A stretch of 64,000 nucleotides of DNA from NCBI GenBank assembly GCA_021397835.1, contig JAJFZO010000645.1:1922001-1986000 (forward strand), in the 5' to 3' direction. The notes under the pieces are model-generated. The model searched no databases. It had not been told where the DNA came from and saw only the letters and a program-made list of their open reading frames with translations. The position numbers and the translations under genes are program-made. The DNA comes from Moringa oleifera (taxonomy: Eukaryota > Streptophyta > Magnoliopsida > Brassicales > Moringaceae). Below, piece by piece: positions 40,584-53,971 of the stretch. Within the stretch, counting starts at the first letter, position 1, and each line of letters begins with the position of its first letter.

Positions 40584-43500
40584 TTATGTTTGATCAAAAT
40601 CTTCGGTTGATTTGAGGTATATTGAATTTTTGATTATATTAAAATTATAATTTACTAAATATTTATTTTAATTTTTTATTAAAAAGCTCAACACAAATTC
40701 AAATGGACAAAAAATCTTTATCTTACACTTCTTCTATTTTGACTAATAAATTTTATTTTGTAATTAAAACTTCAAATTGATTTCATTAGATGTGCAAATT
40801 AGGAGCATAACATAGAGCACGAGAGTCAAATTAATGAACATATAACCACATAGAAGAGCTGTTAATTAACATGTGATTAATTTAACTTTGATATATAACA
40901 TGGATCACATTATTTCTTACCAATTTTTTTTAACAGATATGGGTTGATTTTTTTAGTCTCCAATTATAGTCACGTTTTGTTTTCTTTCGATTAAGGGATA
41001 AGTATAGGCCTAAAATACTAAATAATGACTAGCAAGCATTGGGACCATTATGTTTTATAAACTGATTAAGTCTTCTTTTCTCTCTAACTTTTGCTGCATT
41101 TTTCCATCAAAAAGCCCTTTTAAATTTAAAATATGAAAGAAATTAAAGTTTACTATTCTTAATGCTTTCTGTTAATGGCATGCATACTGTACACAGTGTT
41201 CTATCAAGTACCCTCAAAAGACATTCTAGCGGTGCTCTAAATTACAGGAAAAATTCAAAAAGGCGCAATCTTTTTCCTTGTATACTTTGTTTAAGAGCAC
41301 AAGAAGTAGTTAAAAGTACTCTTCAAAATATCTAGAATCTTTAAAATATCATTAATGTTGCTCATCAAGAAAATGTTTCTTTGAAGAGGAATGGGATAAT
41401 CTTTCTTTCTAAACAGATTGTTTGTTAGTAATTATTAATTATCATTAAAAATCGATCTTTAATGACAGTTTTTAATGAATTAACGTTAAATATCTTTTTC
41501 AATGATATAAACATAAACAATATTTAAAAAATTATTGTTAAAATTTATTTTTGAAGCTATATTTGTAGTAGCGTTGTTTTCGTAGAATCAAAATTGCTTT
41601 CAATTGGATTTTCAATTTATTATATTTACTGTTTTTTGAGAAGTTCACGAAAATGTTGTTCATCAACATAAATGGAACCTAGAGACTTCTTAACATAAAT
41701 GTTAATTAATGTTAAACAAGAGCTTAATATTTGTATCAATGAGCAAACTCCGAACATCCTGGACATTATTATATATTACGGTGCATGGTTAATGGTTCAT
41801 GGACCACAGATTGATCATTTAGTGAATAAAATTGCATTATGTTGTTTCTTTCTAGGACGCAAAGCTAGCTAAGGACATTGGACCGTCGGCATAATTAATT
41901 ACATTAGTATAAACAACAATTAAAATTAAATTTATGAAATAAAGACAAACTTTTAATGCTTGGTAGCTAGCTAGCAATTATGTTAATATTTATAACTAAG
42001 CCCATTTAAAGCAAGGGATTAATTAATTTAGTGCAAGGAGATAGACCCAATTTCTTTAAATGGAGGTAGATATGAACCTAGAATAGTTAAAAATTGCCGC
42101 AAATTAGAGATCATTGGTCAATGTTTATCGCTTGGCAAACAGTTTAGTAGTGAAGTGACGTAGAGCCGGTTAGCTAATCTTGGTTGAAATTTCCAAATGC
42201 ATTTATAGTAAGTTGTATTCATGAAGCATATAATTTGAGGGGACCAATGTTGTCTTTGAGCCACTTAATTTGAAGACGATTACTTCACATTATTATAATT
42301 GTTGAATTAATATCATATATAATATTAGCTAATAATGCCACTTATTAAAGTCCTATAGTTAATCTGATGACGAGAAGTTACTTTGGCTGCATGATCTCTG
42401 CATTGCTATTTTCCTCCTCTCAATCTTTAATGGTGAAAAATCTTAATGTTTTTTTAAAGTATTTATGTAGCCTGTATACATTGATATTTTATTTTTTCAT
42501 TGATGGTTATAGATGTCTATATAAAATAATTTTTTTAAAAAATTAAATAAAATGATAAATTTTTGCTCTAACTATTATCATCATGTTTGGAACCACGAAA
42601 GCAAGGATGTTGTTCAACTCTTGAGTGCTCCAATTCAATATTTCCTATAGAACTTTTTAATGTTCTTCCTCTAATCAACAAGTTTATCGTCATATCGAAT
42701 CGAGGATGGTGTTATTTTTCTGTTAAATAGGCTACAACAAAATATACATCTGGTTAAAATAAATTTTAGATTATAATTATAATTAAAACCATCATTTATT
42801 TCAATAATAAAAAAATAGATAAAAAAGTTATAAAAATTATAAAAATAAAAACTGTTTTTTGTTGATCGAAATCCATCACCTAAGCCAAAAAAAAAAAATT
42901 GATTCTTTTGTTAAAGTTTTTGGTTAAAAATCTAACTACTTTAATATTTTTTAAATAAATTTTAAATATTTATTATTATTATTATAATTAATCTAATTAT
43001 TGATTTTTTTAAAAAAGCAAAAAATTTAATTTAATAATTTTTTTTCTTTTTTATAATATTTGTTTTTTAATTTATATTTTAGTTTTTATTCATTAAAAAG
43101 TATCAATTTTTCATTAAAGAAAGAATGATTTATTATTTTTTATTATTTTAAAAATAATTTTAGTAATTAATTATTTTTAAAAGACAACCCATGTGCAAAA
43201 TATTATATGATAAAGGTCATTTAAAATTTTGATTTTGATTTTTTTTTATCTCCAATCAAATTCTAACTTTCAAAACCTATTCAAAAAAACATTAATCTAT
43301 TAATTTTGTTTAAATTAGACTTGAATTCAATCAACTGTAAAAAAATAATAATATTTTCATTGTAAAATGTCTAAAAGTTTACTCGAATAGATTTTATACT
43401 TTATTTTACTTTAATTTATCTCTCAAATTTAAATAATTACTGATTAACTAGTTATTTCTTATGAATTTTAAAATTTTTGTTTGTATAATTTTTTTTGAAA

Positions 43501-43840
43501 AATATTTCAATACTAAAAAAATTTGAATTCTTTTTAGATGTAGCTTTAATTTTTTTATATTTGTAAAAAAAAAATTCAAATTAAACTTCATTGTAATTAA
43601 AAGATCTTCAATTTAAAAGTTAAGGTTAATTGATGAAAGAGTAAAACTCAGAGTTTTTAATGACTTTTATTTAATATTGCATTAATATTTTATTATTAAT
43701 AAATAATTTTATAACTATTTAAATTCAAAATTTTAAATGAATAACTATTAATTTTCATGTAAGTGTTAACAATTTGTTTTTTTAATTTTTTAAAATTTAA
43801 GCATATTAAAATTTTTATATTGATTTTTCATTCATTAAAA
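40578..43840. other. Long AT-rich intergenic stretch
   Basis: About 3.3 kb without a recognisable gene. At 41410-41570 short motifs such as TCATTAAAAATCGATC and TTTAATGACAG recur, and the block ends TTTGTAGTAGCG, which loosely recalls a worn CACTA or MITE end. From about 42700 the sequence is extremely AT-rich. No coding call is supported. Confidence 0.5.
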
Positions 43841-43849
43841 AAAATTTAG

Positions 43850-43880
43850 TTTTAGCAACAAAAAAAATTTGTAGCTAAAA
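43850..43880. repeat. Short inverted repeat at the gypsy fragment edge
   Basis: TTTTAGCAACAAA (43850-43862) and TTTGTAGCTAAAA (43868-43880) pair at 12 of 13 positions around a five-base loop. It resembles terminal or subterminal repeats of small transposons and sits close to where the gypsy fragment is cut off. Confidence 0.7.
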
Positions 43881-43943
43881 TGGTTATCTTGGAGGAAAAT
43901 AGCAATGCTTTTAGGTTCATCGCTGAAATAGCAATAGATAAAG

Positions 43944-45660
43944 TTAAACATTCACGGGTTTTGTGTTTGGCAACAAGTGGATTTTATGGTCAAATATTCG
44001 ATGAAGTGGTAATCCATCTAGTGCTTTAAAGAGATCAACAAACTTTTTGAGTAATTGGTGAATCTTAGTAGATAATTTGGAAAACACCTTGACATATTTA
44101 TTCAAGCAGATTGCTCCAATAATCCATGCAGGATGATTCAAATGATATAATTCAAATAGTTTTGTACCTTATTGTGCATCATTAAGGCTTGTAGTTGATT
44201 AAAAGGGAGTTTACAAGGTGACTAGTTTGTTTTTCCCGTGTTGTTACATCCTACGACCTTGTCATTAGAATTTCATTGACAATGTAGCATAATCATGAGC
44301 AACTATTCCTAACCTTTGTAGCCACTGTACTTCTAATACCACCTTAGATCCATGTATAGGCAAAATATAAAGATCAAAGATGAATGTATTACCCTGCATA
44401 GTATAGCCACTTGCGAACAACAAAATTTACATTCTAGAGAATCTTTAGTCCCAATATATACCCTGAAGGGTGTAATGGGTTTGGCAAAGATTTCTAATTT
44501 TTTGACCAAATTTGGCTTCATAAAATTAGTGGTACTTTAGTTGTTAATCAAAACCTGAAATATGTGATGACTTATCTTACTCCTTACCACAGCCAGCATG
44601 GATTCCCTCACCCTAACAAGGCTTTGAGGCTTGATATATCTTCTGTTAGTAATGCTTCTTCTATTTCCTCATCAAATGGACTTGATTCCTTCTCATAGTT
44701 TTCCTCTTCTCCATCATTAATGTCTATTAACATTAAGAGTTTACTCTTGCATCTATGGTTAATATCTCATTTTTTGTCAAAATTATAACACAATTAATTT
44801 TCTCTTTCCTCCCGTATCTTAGTAAGGGCTAATCGCTTTATCAATAAAGTATGTATGGAAAAAGTTAGTTTGTTGTTGACTTGAGTGTTTAACATTGGTA
44901 ACAAGATATGAGAAACCGTAGTAGTAGTCCACGTAGGTATATGATTTGAAATAAAGGGTGGTTTAGGTATCATGCAATTTATGGTCGATTTATTCGGCCA
45001 TTTGGCTAGGTGTTGATGTTCAGTTTGGCTTTTATCAAATCTAGCTTCATAAACTTACACTAAGGAGAAGGCTTCCGTTAAAGAATTGGGTCTAGAAAGT
45101 AGCGACTTTCAATGGAGTGGGGTTTTTAATCTAGTGATAACAAATAATAGTAAAAGGGATTCAAAAATTCCAATTATCTTATTCATAAGACCTTCAAACT
45201 CAGATTGGAATTCAATAATTGTACTCTTCTAAACTAGTTTTGATAAATTTTTTTGATGATCCTCAAATTGTGGGGGTCCAAAATGGATATTCACTTGATG
45301 AAGAAAATCCATCCAATTTGTAAGGTGATCATTTGCCTTCATCCATTGATACCATTCAGATGCCTTTCCCTCCAAGTGAAAAGCTACAATCCTTAAGCAT
45401 TGATCCTCCATTATGCCATGGAAATCAAAATACTTTTGTATTCAGAACATATAGCTATGTGGATCTATGCCATCAAACTTGGGTACTTCTAACTTCATAG
45501 TACTGAGTTTGGGAAACATATTAGTTACCTCTCCTATTGTTGTAATGGCTTGAGCATGTGTTGATGGAGGCCCAAGAAGATAGTTTGCTGTGTTAGCTAC
45601 ATTTTGAGAAATAGGGCCTTGAAAGCAGTAGAGCTTTGCATCGATGGTATTCAAAAAGTT
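43944..45660 (-). mobile_element. Ty3/gypsy fragment: gag, protease, start of reverse transcriptase
   Basis: Minus-strand pieces in order. At 45654-45442 is LEVPKFDGIDPHSYMF, the start of a gypsy gag. At 45411-45229 is LRIVAFHLEGKASEWYQWMK plus HFGPPQFED, the central gag domain. A worn zinc-knuckle region follows near 44800. At 44521-44333 is a retropepsin-like stretch (ITPFRVYIGTKDSLECK). At 44141-43944 is FVDLFKALDGLPLHRIFDHKIHL followed by PNTKPVNV, the lead into reverse transcriptase. The element stops there, so catalytic reverse transcriptase, RNase H and integrase are missing. No LTR was identified. All frames are interrupted. Confidence 0.82.
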
Positions 45661-45779
45661 TTGGTGTAAAATTAGGGTTTAAGTATCAAATTGCTCTTGT
45701 AATATGTCCAGGGATTGTTGTAGATCTTAGACATTAGTTTTGGTTTTTGATTTTTACACCATATTAGCTATCAATGAAA

Positions 45780-46475
45780 GCACCAAATGATACAATAGAT
45801 ATGGGAATGTTTATGAAAGTGCTATATAATGAGCAATGTTTTGAATTTGAAACCATAATTGAGTTTATTTTAAAATTATTGAAAAAATTAATAAATATTG
45901 ATTTATTCAAAAAAAATAATCATTTTTTTTATAAGAAAAACAATAATTTTTCAAATATTAGTAATACTCACAAATTGATTTTATAACCAAAACTATTTTA
46001 GAATAAATTAGCTTTAGTTAATGTCAAGATAGTACTTGACTAATCCTCAAGATAATAACTTATATTAGAATTCTCCATATCAAAGAGATAGAGCTCTGTC
46101 ACTTAAGCATCATTTGTTTTAGACAGAGTAACTAGTTATAGTTTCAACCTTTTGCAATAAGGACTTAAAATATTTTTTAACACAAGCAGAATAATTTTAT
46201 AAAAATTAATTCTCATCGTTTCAGTTCTTGCATACATGTTAGTAATAGCAATTAATAATAATGATACACATTAACATAATAATAACGAATTTAAATGTCA
46301 ATTTTAAATTGAAATTAAATCGAATAGATTTACCAAGTAGGATAGCAATAACAACAATAGTAACAAGAAATAGACCATAAAACCTCGAGACCTATATAGC
46401 ACATAGTTTTCTTAAAACAAATTCATCCCCTCCTCGTAGATATATTCTAGAGTTTTGGATTATTCATCCCTCAAA
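45780..46475. other. Spacer left of the CACTA element
   Basis: About 700 bp of AT-rich sequence with no coding signal. It ends with the AAA that forms the left target duplication of the CACTA element. Confidence 0.5.
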
Positions 46476-47279
46476 CACTACAACATTAAAGAGTTTTAGT
46501 GGTAATTATTTTGTGTTGTAGTGGCAATTATAATTACCACTAATGTCTTTACCAACAATTGAACAAAAGCCAACATAGCCAGGGTTAAGAAAAACTTGTA
46601 GTGGCAATTATCACGATTACTGGTGAAGATATAAAATAATTGCCGCTAAAAATCTATATTATTACTGGCAATTACTAATGGCAATTAACAAATTCCGCAA
46701 AAAAATATATTGACATTTATTTTATTAGTGACAATTATAAATTATCGTTAAAAATATATTGACATTTGTATTATTTACGACAATTATCAATTACCGTTAA
46801 ATATTTAGTTATTTAATGACAATTATTAAAATAAATAACAATTGCCACTAAAAACGAATTAACTTTTATTTTATTTACAACAATTATCAATTGCCACTAA
46901 ATATTTATGTATTTAGAGACAATTATCAAATAATTAACAATTGTTGTTAAAAGCAAATTGACTTGTTTTTTGTGATAATTAACAATTTGTCATTAGATAT
47001 TAATATAATTATTGATATAAACCAAATTATAAGTTTGTTAAGATAATTAACATTAGAATAACCAACATTTTTTTAAAAAAATTTTTACAAGTTGAAGTAA
47101 AAAATTTAAAATTATAACTCATAATATAATTAAAAACACATATACTCATTCATAATGAAAATCTTATACTCAATATAACACATAAAAATATATTGTTAGT
47201 ATCTATTTTTATTAATATTTAAAGAAAGTTGTATTTATAACTAACTTGGCATGACAATGCATTTTAGGGTTTACATAAA

Positions 47280-48453
47280 CTCACCACTATACGAGCAGTC
47301 TCCTCATCAAGTGGTCTTCCATCTTTGCGTTCCTTGTGAGTATCTATGAATATGTGTGCTCGTGATGGCTCTACTCCGTCTTTTGCCTTTCACATCAATA
47401 CACATAATGCTGTAATTATTGTAAAATATATTTTAAATGATTTATTGTTAAATTACTTCATAAAAGAATTATATCTTACCTTTTATCTCATCAAGCGTGC
47501 AATGCTTTTGGATCCCCCAGTATGTGCCATCTTTAGATTCTTCTGATTTTTTCTGTTTGTCTCGCTACATTTCTAATATTACGACAATAATTAATATAGT
47601 TTTATAAAATAAAAGATAATATAATATCACCTTAGCTTTCTCTAAATACCAAAATGAAACTAAAATAGTCCATTGATCTCTTGGTATGTGTTCAGGCCTA
47701 TTATTTAAGAGTTTTTTCTTATTTCGGAATCTCTCAAAAAACTCAGCTTTGATCTCACATTTGTAGTCCTTCCACTTTTTTCCAAGTGATCTTAACACCT
47801 ATTTTCACCACTTTGGGGTATTAAAAATTTTGACTGCATTGAAGTATATAAAAAAATCAACTAATGTGCTATATATCCTACTTATATAATAAATCTCAAA
47901 ACACAAAAGACAATATTTGGAATTTAATTTTTGCTTACCTTCACCAATGTTAACAAGTTCTAGTTGTCTTTCTTTGGGAACATTCTCCAATCGTCAATAT
48001 GAAGAAGGGTTATATTTGGATTTCTTGCTAAATTGCCTAAGAAACTAGCAAGTACATGTCCTTCATCTCCGATGGCTTGTCCTCTATCATTAAATTACAC
48101 AATTACTCTTTCTCCTTCGGGTTGATTCCAAATATGTGCTAGTAATGTAGGCCTTCTTTTTCTTCTTTTATCTGAAAAATATGAAAATAAAAACAATCAA
48201 ATTTTTCAAGAAAGTGAGTGATCATTTAATATAAATTAAATTTTACCAGATGTATTTGTTGACTCTGTGCTACAATATTCTTCAATAGAAGGCTCAACAT
48301 TAGATTATGGTTGACTTTGTTGCTCCGAAGAAGGCTCCATACTAGAATATCCTCCACTTTCTTCATGAAAAATGACTCTATGCAATTTTTTTTTTCCTTA
48401 TTGTATCCTAATATAGTTTTTTCTAATGAGTTCTTGTTCTTTTGTCCCTTCAC
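47280..48453 (-). pseudogene. CACTA TNPA-like protein (Transposase_24), fragments
   Basis: Minus-strand pieces: 47798-47565 has LRSLGKKWKDYKCEIKAEFF followed by a PRDQWTILVSFWYLEKA-type block, a Transposase_24 signature. At about 47400-47280 the frame reads GVEPSRAHIFIDTHKERKDG and then RPLDEETARIV, the other conserved block. Weaker upstream pieces extend to 48453. Introns and breaks were not resolved. In En/Spm the TNPA protein binds subterminal repeats and cooperates with TNPD. Confidence 0.8.
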
Positions 48454-49382
48454 TACTCCATGTCAAGAGCAAATATAAATAAAGAAACTCACAAGTTTTT
48501 CCTGCAAAGGGCAGAAACCAAACCAAAGTGAAGTGATCTAATCCATTGGCCCACATGAAAGATCAAGTTCATAATCATTAAGAAGAAAAATATGAAAATC
48601 ATAAGGATACAAAATACTATTAAAAAACACGAAACAGAAAGAATTTTAGGCCACCTTAGTGCCTATAAGGTCAAGAAATATTAAATGCATAAAAAATGCA
48701 ATCCCTAAGCCAATGGAACGTTGAAAAACATACCAATTGTCAATCTTGCTTATGCTCTGACTTATTAGCTTTTGCTTCTCCTCCTATAGCACTGCCCCAA
48801 TAGACATCATTATTCTCTATGTGCTCAAACCAAAATTTCAAAAATTATGGATCAATAAAACTAGTATTAAAGCTTAAACACTCAAAATTACTAATCCTCA
48901 AAAGAAACTGATTGTATTATGATAAAATGAGTACCAAATAATACCAATAATTTAATATGAGGCTCAACAAAACAGTCAAACTAAACTCTTTCTATAATTG
49001 AAAGTTGAAAAAACAAAGTACTATTTTAGAAGGATTAAACATGAGCAACAAAAAAATAATGTCCTTAAATCCATACTAAAGCTAAACTACTCTTATTTTA
49101 AACTCCCTCCACGGCTACAAATGGCAAGATCACTCAATCATGAAACTCATCCATGAAACTCTTGTGGAACCTCTATCAGACGAGAAACAACTGCTGGAAT
49201 CTTATCCTCTTGGGGTAGTATAGTGCACCTAAAATGCTAAGTACCAAGAACCTATCATAAAACATAAAAATGTAAATGAGTTAGAACTTGCAGCATATAT
49301 TTAATATATAAGTAGGAAATAGAAATAGATGGAACTTATTTGACCAAAGCCAAAACTAAGAACAACAACCACTCCAATAGCA

Positions 49383-52300
49383 TCATTTCATATCAATTAG
49401 TATTCCTTCAGCATCACCTCTTACCCAATCGACATCATCATCATTTTCAACAATAATAGTATCTTGCAAACCAACATGAGTTTGAATCTCAAAAGGTCTT
49501 TCCTCTACATCAAAAACATCTCTAGGTTTCACTGTCAAAGGAATAAACCAATCACACTCTTTACAATCTTGTACATACATTACTTGTTGAACTTGGGATG
49601 CAAATACAAGTGGCTCATCACTTAGACGGTCACCAGTGTGGATCAGATGTGAAAAATTGACAAGTGTATACCTTCCCAATGCATCTTGCTTTACTCCTCT
49701 ACCTTATGCAACATCAACCCAAGCACACTTAAATAAAACAACTTTAGCTCTTTCATAATAATTCAACTCCATGATGTCAATCAATGAACCATAATAAATA
49801 ACATCCCTCAAATTAGGCCTTGTATCGTTGGTATTTGCATAAGTTTGTGTCTTTGTAATGACCATGACTCCACTATTTTGAGTAATCAAGTTTTTCTCAT
49901 ATTCTTTTGTACGAAATCTGTAACCATTATTCATATCAAAAGCTTGAAACCTTCTTGCAATGAAATTTGGGGCATAAGCAAGCAATCTAATATCATCTGT
50001 AATTTGATCATCAGTTTGATTATCGATCTTTACAACCTATATCATTATAATAGAGCATAGATAAACATAATTGTTAGTATATGATAAAAGCTTTTGTACA
50101 TAACTGATGAAAAGTTTTTCCATGAGTTGATCATAATACTTGCCCGCCCCTTAAACCACTCATGAAAGCTTTTACTATGTATGCAATCTATATCATGCTG
50201 TGATAGACGACGTCGTTGATTCAACCTCTTAATTACACCAATATGATCCCTATATATAAATGTAAGCAAACATAAGCCAATATATCTCTTAATATGCAAA
50301 ATATAAAATTAAGCTTACTTTCTAAGTGATTCAACAATGTCACAACTGCAATTGAAGAGCACATAGCAATGGGCTTGTGTCCACGTTTTCTGATCCATCA
50401 AAAACACTTGGATGCTCCCATACGGTTGCCCTACACACGGGAAAATAGTTGACGATTGTTCTATTTGATATTCAATATCCGCGTTATTTCTAACTGATCT
50501 TTGAAATTTTGTTCCAAAATCTTTTAAGTATTGGGAGCAAAATGTCAAACATTCATTTGAAATGTACACTTCTGCAATTGAACCCTCTGGATGTGCTTGG
50601 TTACGCACATAAGACTTTAAAGTAGATAAGTACCTATACCAATTATAAGGGTTAAACTGTGATGTAAACTCTTGTCTTATATTCATCATTTCTAAGTCAC
50701 GACGAGCATTGTCTTTCAACTTCTTTTCGATGTTCAACAATGTGTTGACCAAGTTATCGCATACATTTTTCTCAATATGCATTACATCAAGATTATGACG
50801 TAGTTAATTATACTCCCAATAAGGAAGTTTGAATAAAATGCTCTTTTTTCTCCATGTTTTCTCTTGAACACCACTAACATCTTTACTCTTCTTACCATAA
50901 GTGAATTTGATCCCCTTTAGTTGATCTAATACCTTGGATCCAGATAGTACAGTAGGTGCACTTCTCAATTCTAAAGATCCATCAAAAGACTTTAAATCAA
51001 ACCGATACTTTTGCATAGAATCCAAGTAGCGTCAATGACCCATATAGCAAAACTTCTTACCATAAGTCAATCTTCTAGATAAAGTGTCCATGTTACAACT
51101 AGGACAAGCAAAACGACCACAGGTGCACCAACCAGATAAGTTCCCATATGCTAGAAAGTCATTTATAGTCCACAAAACTACTGCATGCATTTGAAATATC
51201 TCTTCACTTGAAGCGTCGTAGGTCTCAACACCCACTTCCCACAATTCAATTAACTCTTCTATAAGAGGCTCTAAATACACATCAATATCATTTCCAGGTC
51301 CTTTAGGTCCAGGAATAAGTAATGAAAGCATAAAATAAGATTGTTTCATGCATAACCATGGTGGTAAGTTATATGGTACTAAAATGACTGGCCAAGTACT
51401 ATAATTACTTTGCATCAATCTAAATGGATTAAAACCATCACTAGCAAGGCCCAGCCTTATATTACGAGGCTCTCCACTAAAATTCGGATGCCGAACATTC
51501 AAACTTTTTTGGATACCAAACATTCAAACTTTTTCATGCTTCAGAATCAGTCGAATGCCTTAAAATGTTGTCTTTAGTACGACCCTCATCATGCCATCTC
51601 ATCAAAGCTGAAGTTTTGGAACATGCATATAATCTTTGAAGCCGTGGTTTTAAAGGAAAATGCCTTAAGACTTTTGAAGGAATTTTTTTCCTTTTCCTTT
51701 CTCCATTGGTTTTCCATCGAGAAGCTATGCAAACTCTACAAGCATCATCACCACTATATTCTTTTTGAAATAGTAAACAATCATTTGGACAAGCATGAAT
51801 TTTTTCATACTTAAGACCTAATCCCTCAACGATCTTCTTTGTTTTATTGTAAGAATTAGGTAACGTCTCACATTTGGGAAATGTTTCTTTCAAAAGTTTC
51901 AGCAAAACATCAAATGATTTGTTACACCATCCAAAACGACACTTTATGTGGTAAAGATGCAATATGAAAGAAAGTGTAGTAAAGTTCTCACATCCTAGAT
52001 ATAATGGTTGGTTCGCATCTTTTATCAACCGGTTAAACCCTTCTTCTCTTACAGTAGATTCTCTTATACTACAGTCGCCCAACTCTTCCTTATTTATGCT
52101 AATGTTTGAGGAATGGTTAAACACTCCAAAAGCACCATGCAACATTTTCACCATGTCATCACCTTCATACCATTCTTCCTCCATATTAATATCTGTAGTA
52201 TGCTCAACATTGGATGTAGAGCCCTTATGACAAATCCAAGGATCATACCCAGGAATAATACTATTGACTATTAGGTGCTCATGTGTTTCTTCTTGACTTC

Positions 52301-52481
52301 TATGATAATATAGGACACAATTTTGACAAAGACATAGAATTTTTTTATCAATGGATTTATTCATGAAAGTGAAATCCAGAAAACTATCAACACCATTCAA
52401 ATATTCTTTGCTTAATCTACTATAGTCCATCCATCTCTTACGCAGTTGACTATCCATTAAGAATTCGCTGGTAAAGCACAA
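49383..52481 (-). pseudogene. CACTA TNPD-like transposase (Transposase_21), broken
   Basis: The N-terminal piece (52481-51534) has the transposase-associated domain: RKRWMDYSRLSKEYLNGVDSF, CLCQNC and DPWICHKG. It continues into DVLLKLLKETFPKC and the CPNDCLLFQKEY cysteine region. The next piece (51523-51032) carries PRNIRLGLASDGFNPF, WPVILVPYNLPPWLCMK and LLIPGPKGPGNDIDVYL, the core of Transposase_21. Further pieces are 51025-50804 (KSFDG, LPYWEYN), 50782-50315 (MHIEKNVCDNLV, DUF4218-like) and 49985-49383 (DUF4216-like). The breaks are a TGA in place of the usual Trp codon at 51534-51536, a 25-bp tandem duplication directly after it that shifts the frame, and in-frame stops near 51028 and 50803. 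The intact protein would cut at the element ends; this copy cannot make it. Confidence 0.9.
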
Positions 52482-52499
52482 AAATTAAACAATATATAT

Positions 52500-53939
52500 T
52501 AGGATATGTAATAAATAATAAATATAACAAATTTAATCTTGTAAAAATATTAGCAAAGAGAAGCAATCATAGAAAGAAGGAAGAAACCCCAATTGCCTAG
52601 ATACATTTGCTTGTATGAAGGTTGCCTAGATAACATAATGTTGGCCTCTTCCTATGTAGAATATCTTTGTAAGGTTGCCTAGATAACATAATGTTGTTTC
52701 AGGAATTGACTAGAAGTATGAGAATTCAGCCAAGGTTCAGAGATTTCCACCAAATATTTGAAATTTTCAAGGCAATATTTCCAGCCCAAGGTTTGGTTTT
52801 GAGGCTGGACATTCTTGTTTTGACCACTCTCTAACAGGTTCTGGAAGTTTGATTTGGAGATGTGAAGACCTGATCAGAGTTTTGCCTTCACTGAATCATA
52901 AACATCTATTTAGATGAGTGATTGCCATTTGGATCCTATTTAGGGAATTTCATTTGACTATATGAAGCTAAATTTTTCTGGTTATCTTATCCTTGTACCT
53001 GCCATGCCAACTATGTGCATCTTTCTGCTCTTTTTAAAATGTCATTGTTCCTTGCATTCATTTCTCTATTCTGTTAATTAATTGAAATTCCGTGGATCCT
53101 CGTAATTGTAGATTTGAGTAATTACTACAACAGTTTATTTCATACTCCATACTTCAAAATTGCCGAAAGTATTTAAGAAGCAGCTTCATAGTTGATCCTA
53201 ATCATAAATACCAGATACATACAATCAAATATCAGGATAAAAGCATTGTGACTAAAAAGATAAAGTGAAGAGAATACTGATCTGTAAAGAACTCAGGAAA
53301 AATCAATTGGTTTAATAACCAAAAGGCAATTAATTCATGAAATGAATTACTTAAGGCATAACTCAGTAAACATGCATGCTAAAAAGACTCAGTAAACTGA
53401 TCTGTATTCTCTTCATGGACTCAATTAATCCATGAAGAGAATACTGATCTGTATAGAACTCAGTAAACATGCCTGCTACAAGGACAATTGCAGCTAATAT
53501 GTTTTGATGCAACCAGAAACACCATAAGGCCCAGTTTTCCCACTATCAAGAGTTCAATCAGATTAGTTTTGGTTTGTCATTGAGCCAAAACTCCTCATTC
53601 CATGATAAAGGTCACAGTAAACCTGACTGTATTATTGCCATTTGGCAACATATTCCTGAGGTCCATAAACTATAAAATTATGAAAATATAAACAATAAAG
53701 AATCCATTGGATGACTCCATAGTTCTAGAATACCACCTATCTGGTTGGTGGCATTCTAGAATGAAACAGAGCAATGAGGATGACACTGCTCTCTGTTTCA
53801 TTCTCTCACTCTCTTTCTCTCTTCCTTTCGTGTTCTACTTGCTTTCTCTCACTCGATATACATCTATCTCTGTTTCTTCAATAATTCCTTCTGGGTTCTC
53901 TCCTCGGTAATTCTATGAACTGAGAGAAAGCACAACCAA

Positions 53940-53971
<32 letters not shown>

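Noticed and set aside
33261..41570. One large CACTA element from the 33261 end to TTTGTAGTAGCG near 41563
   Set aside because: The far end does not match the expected inverted repeat, no target duplication is seen, and the interval contains an intact 5-phosphatase gene.
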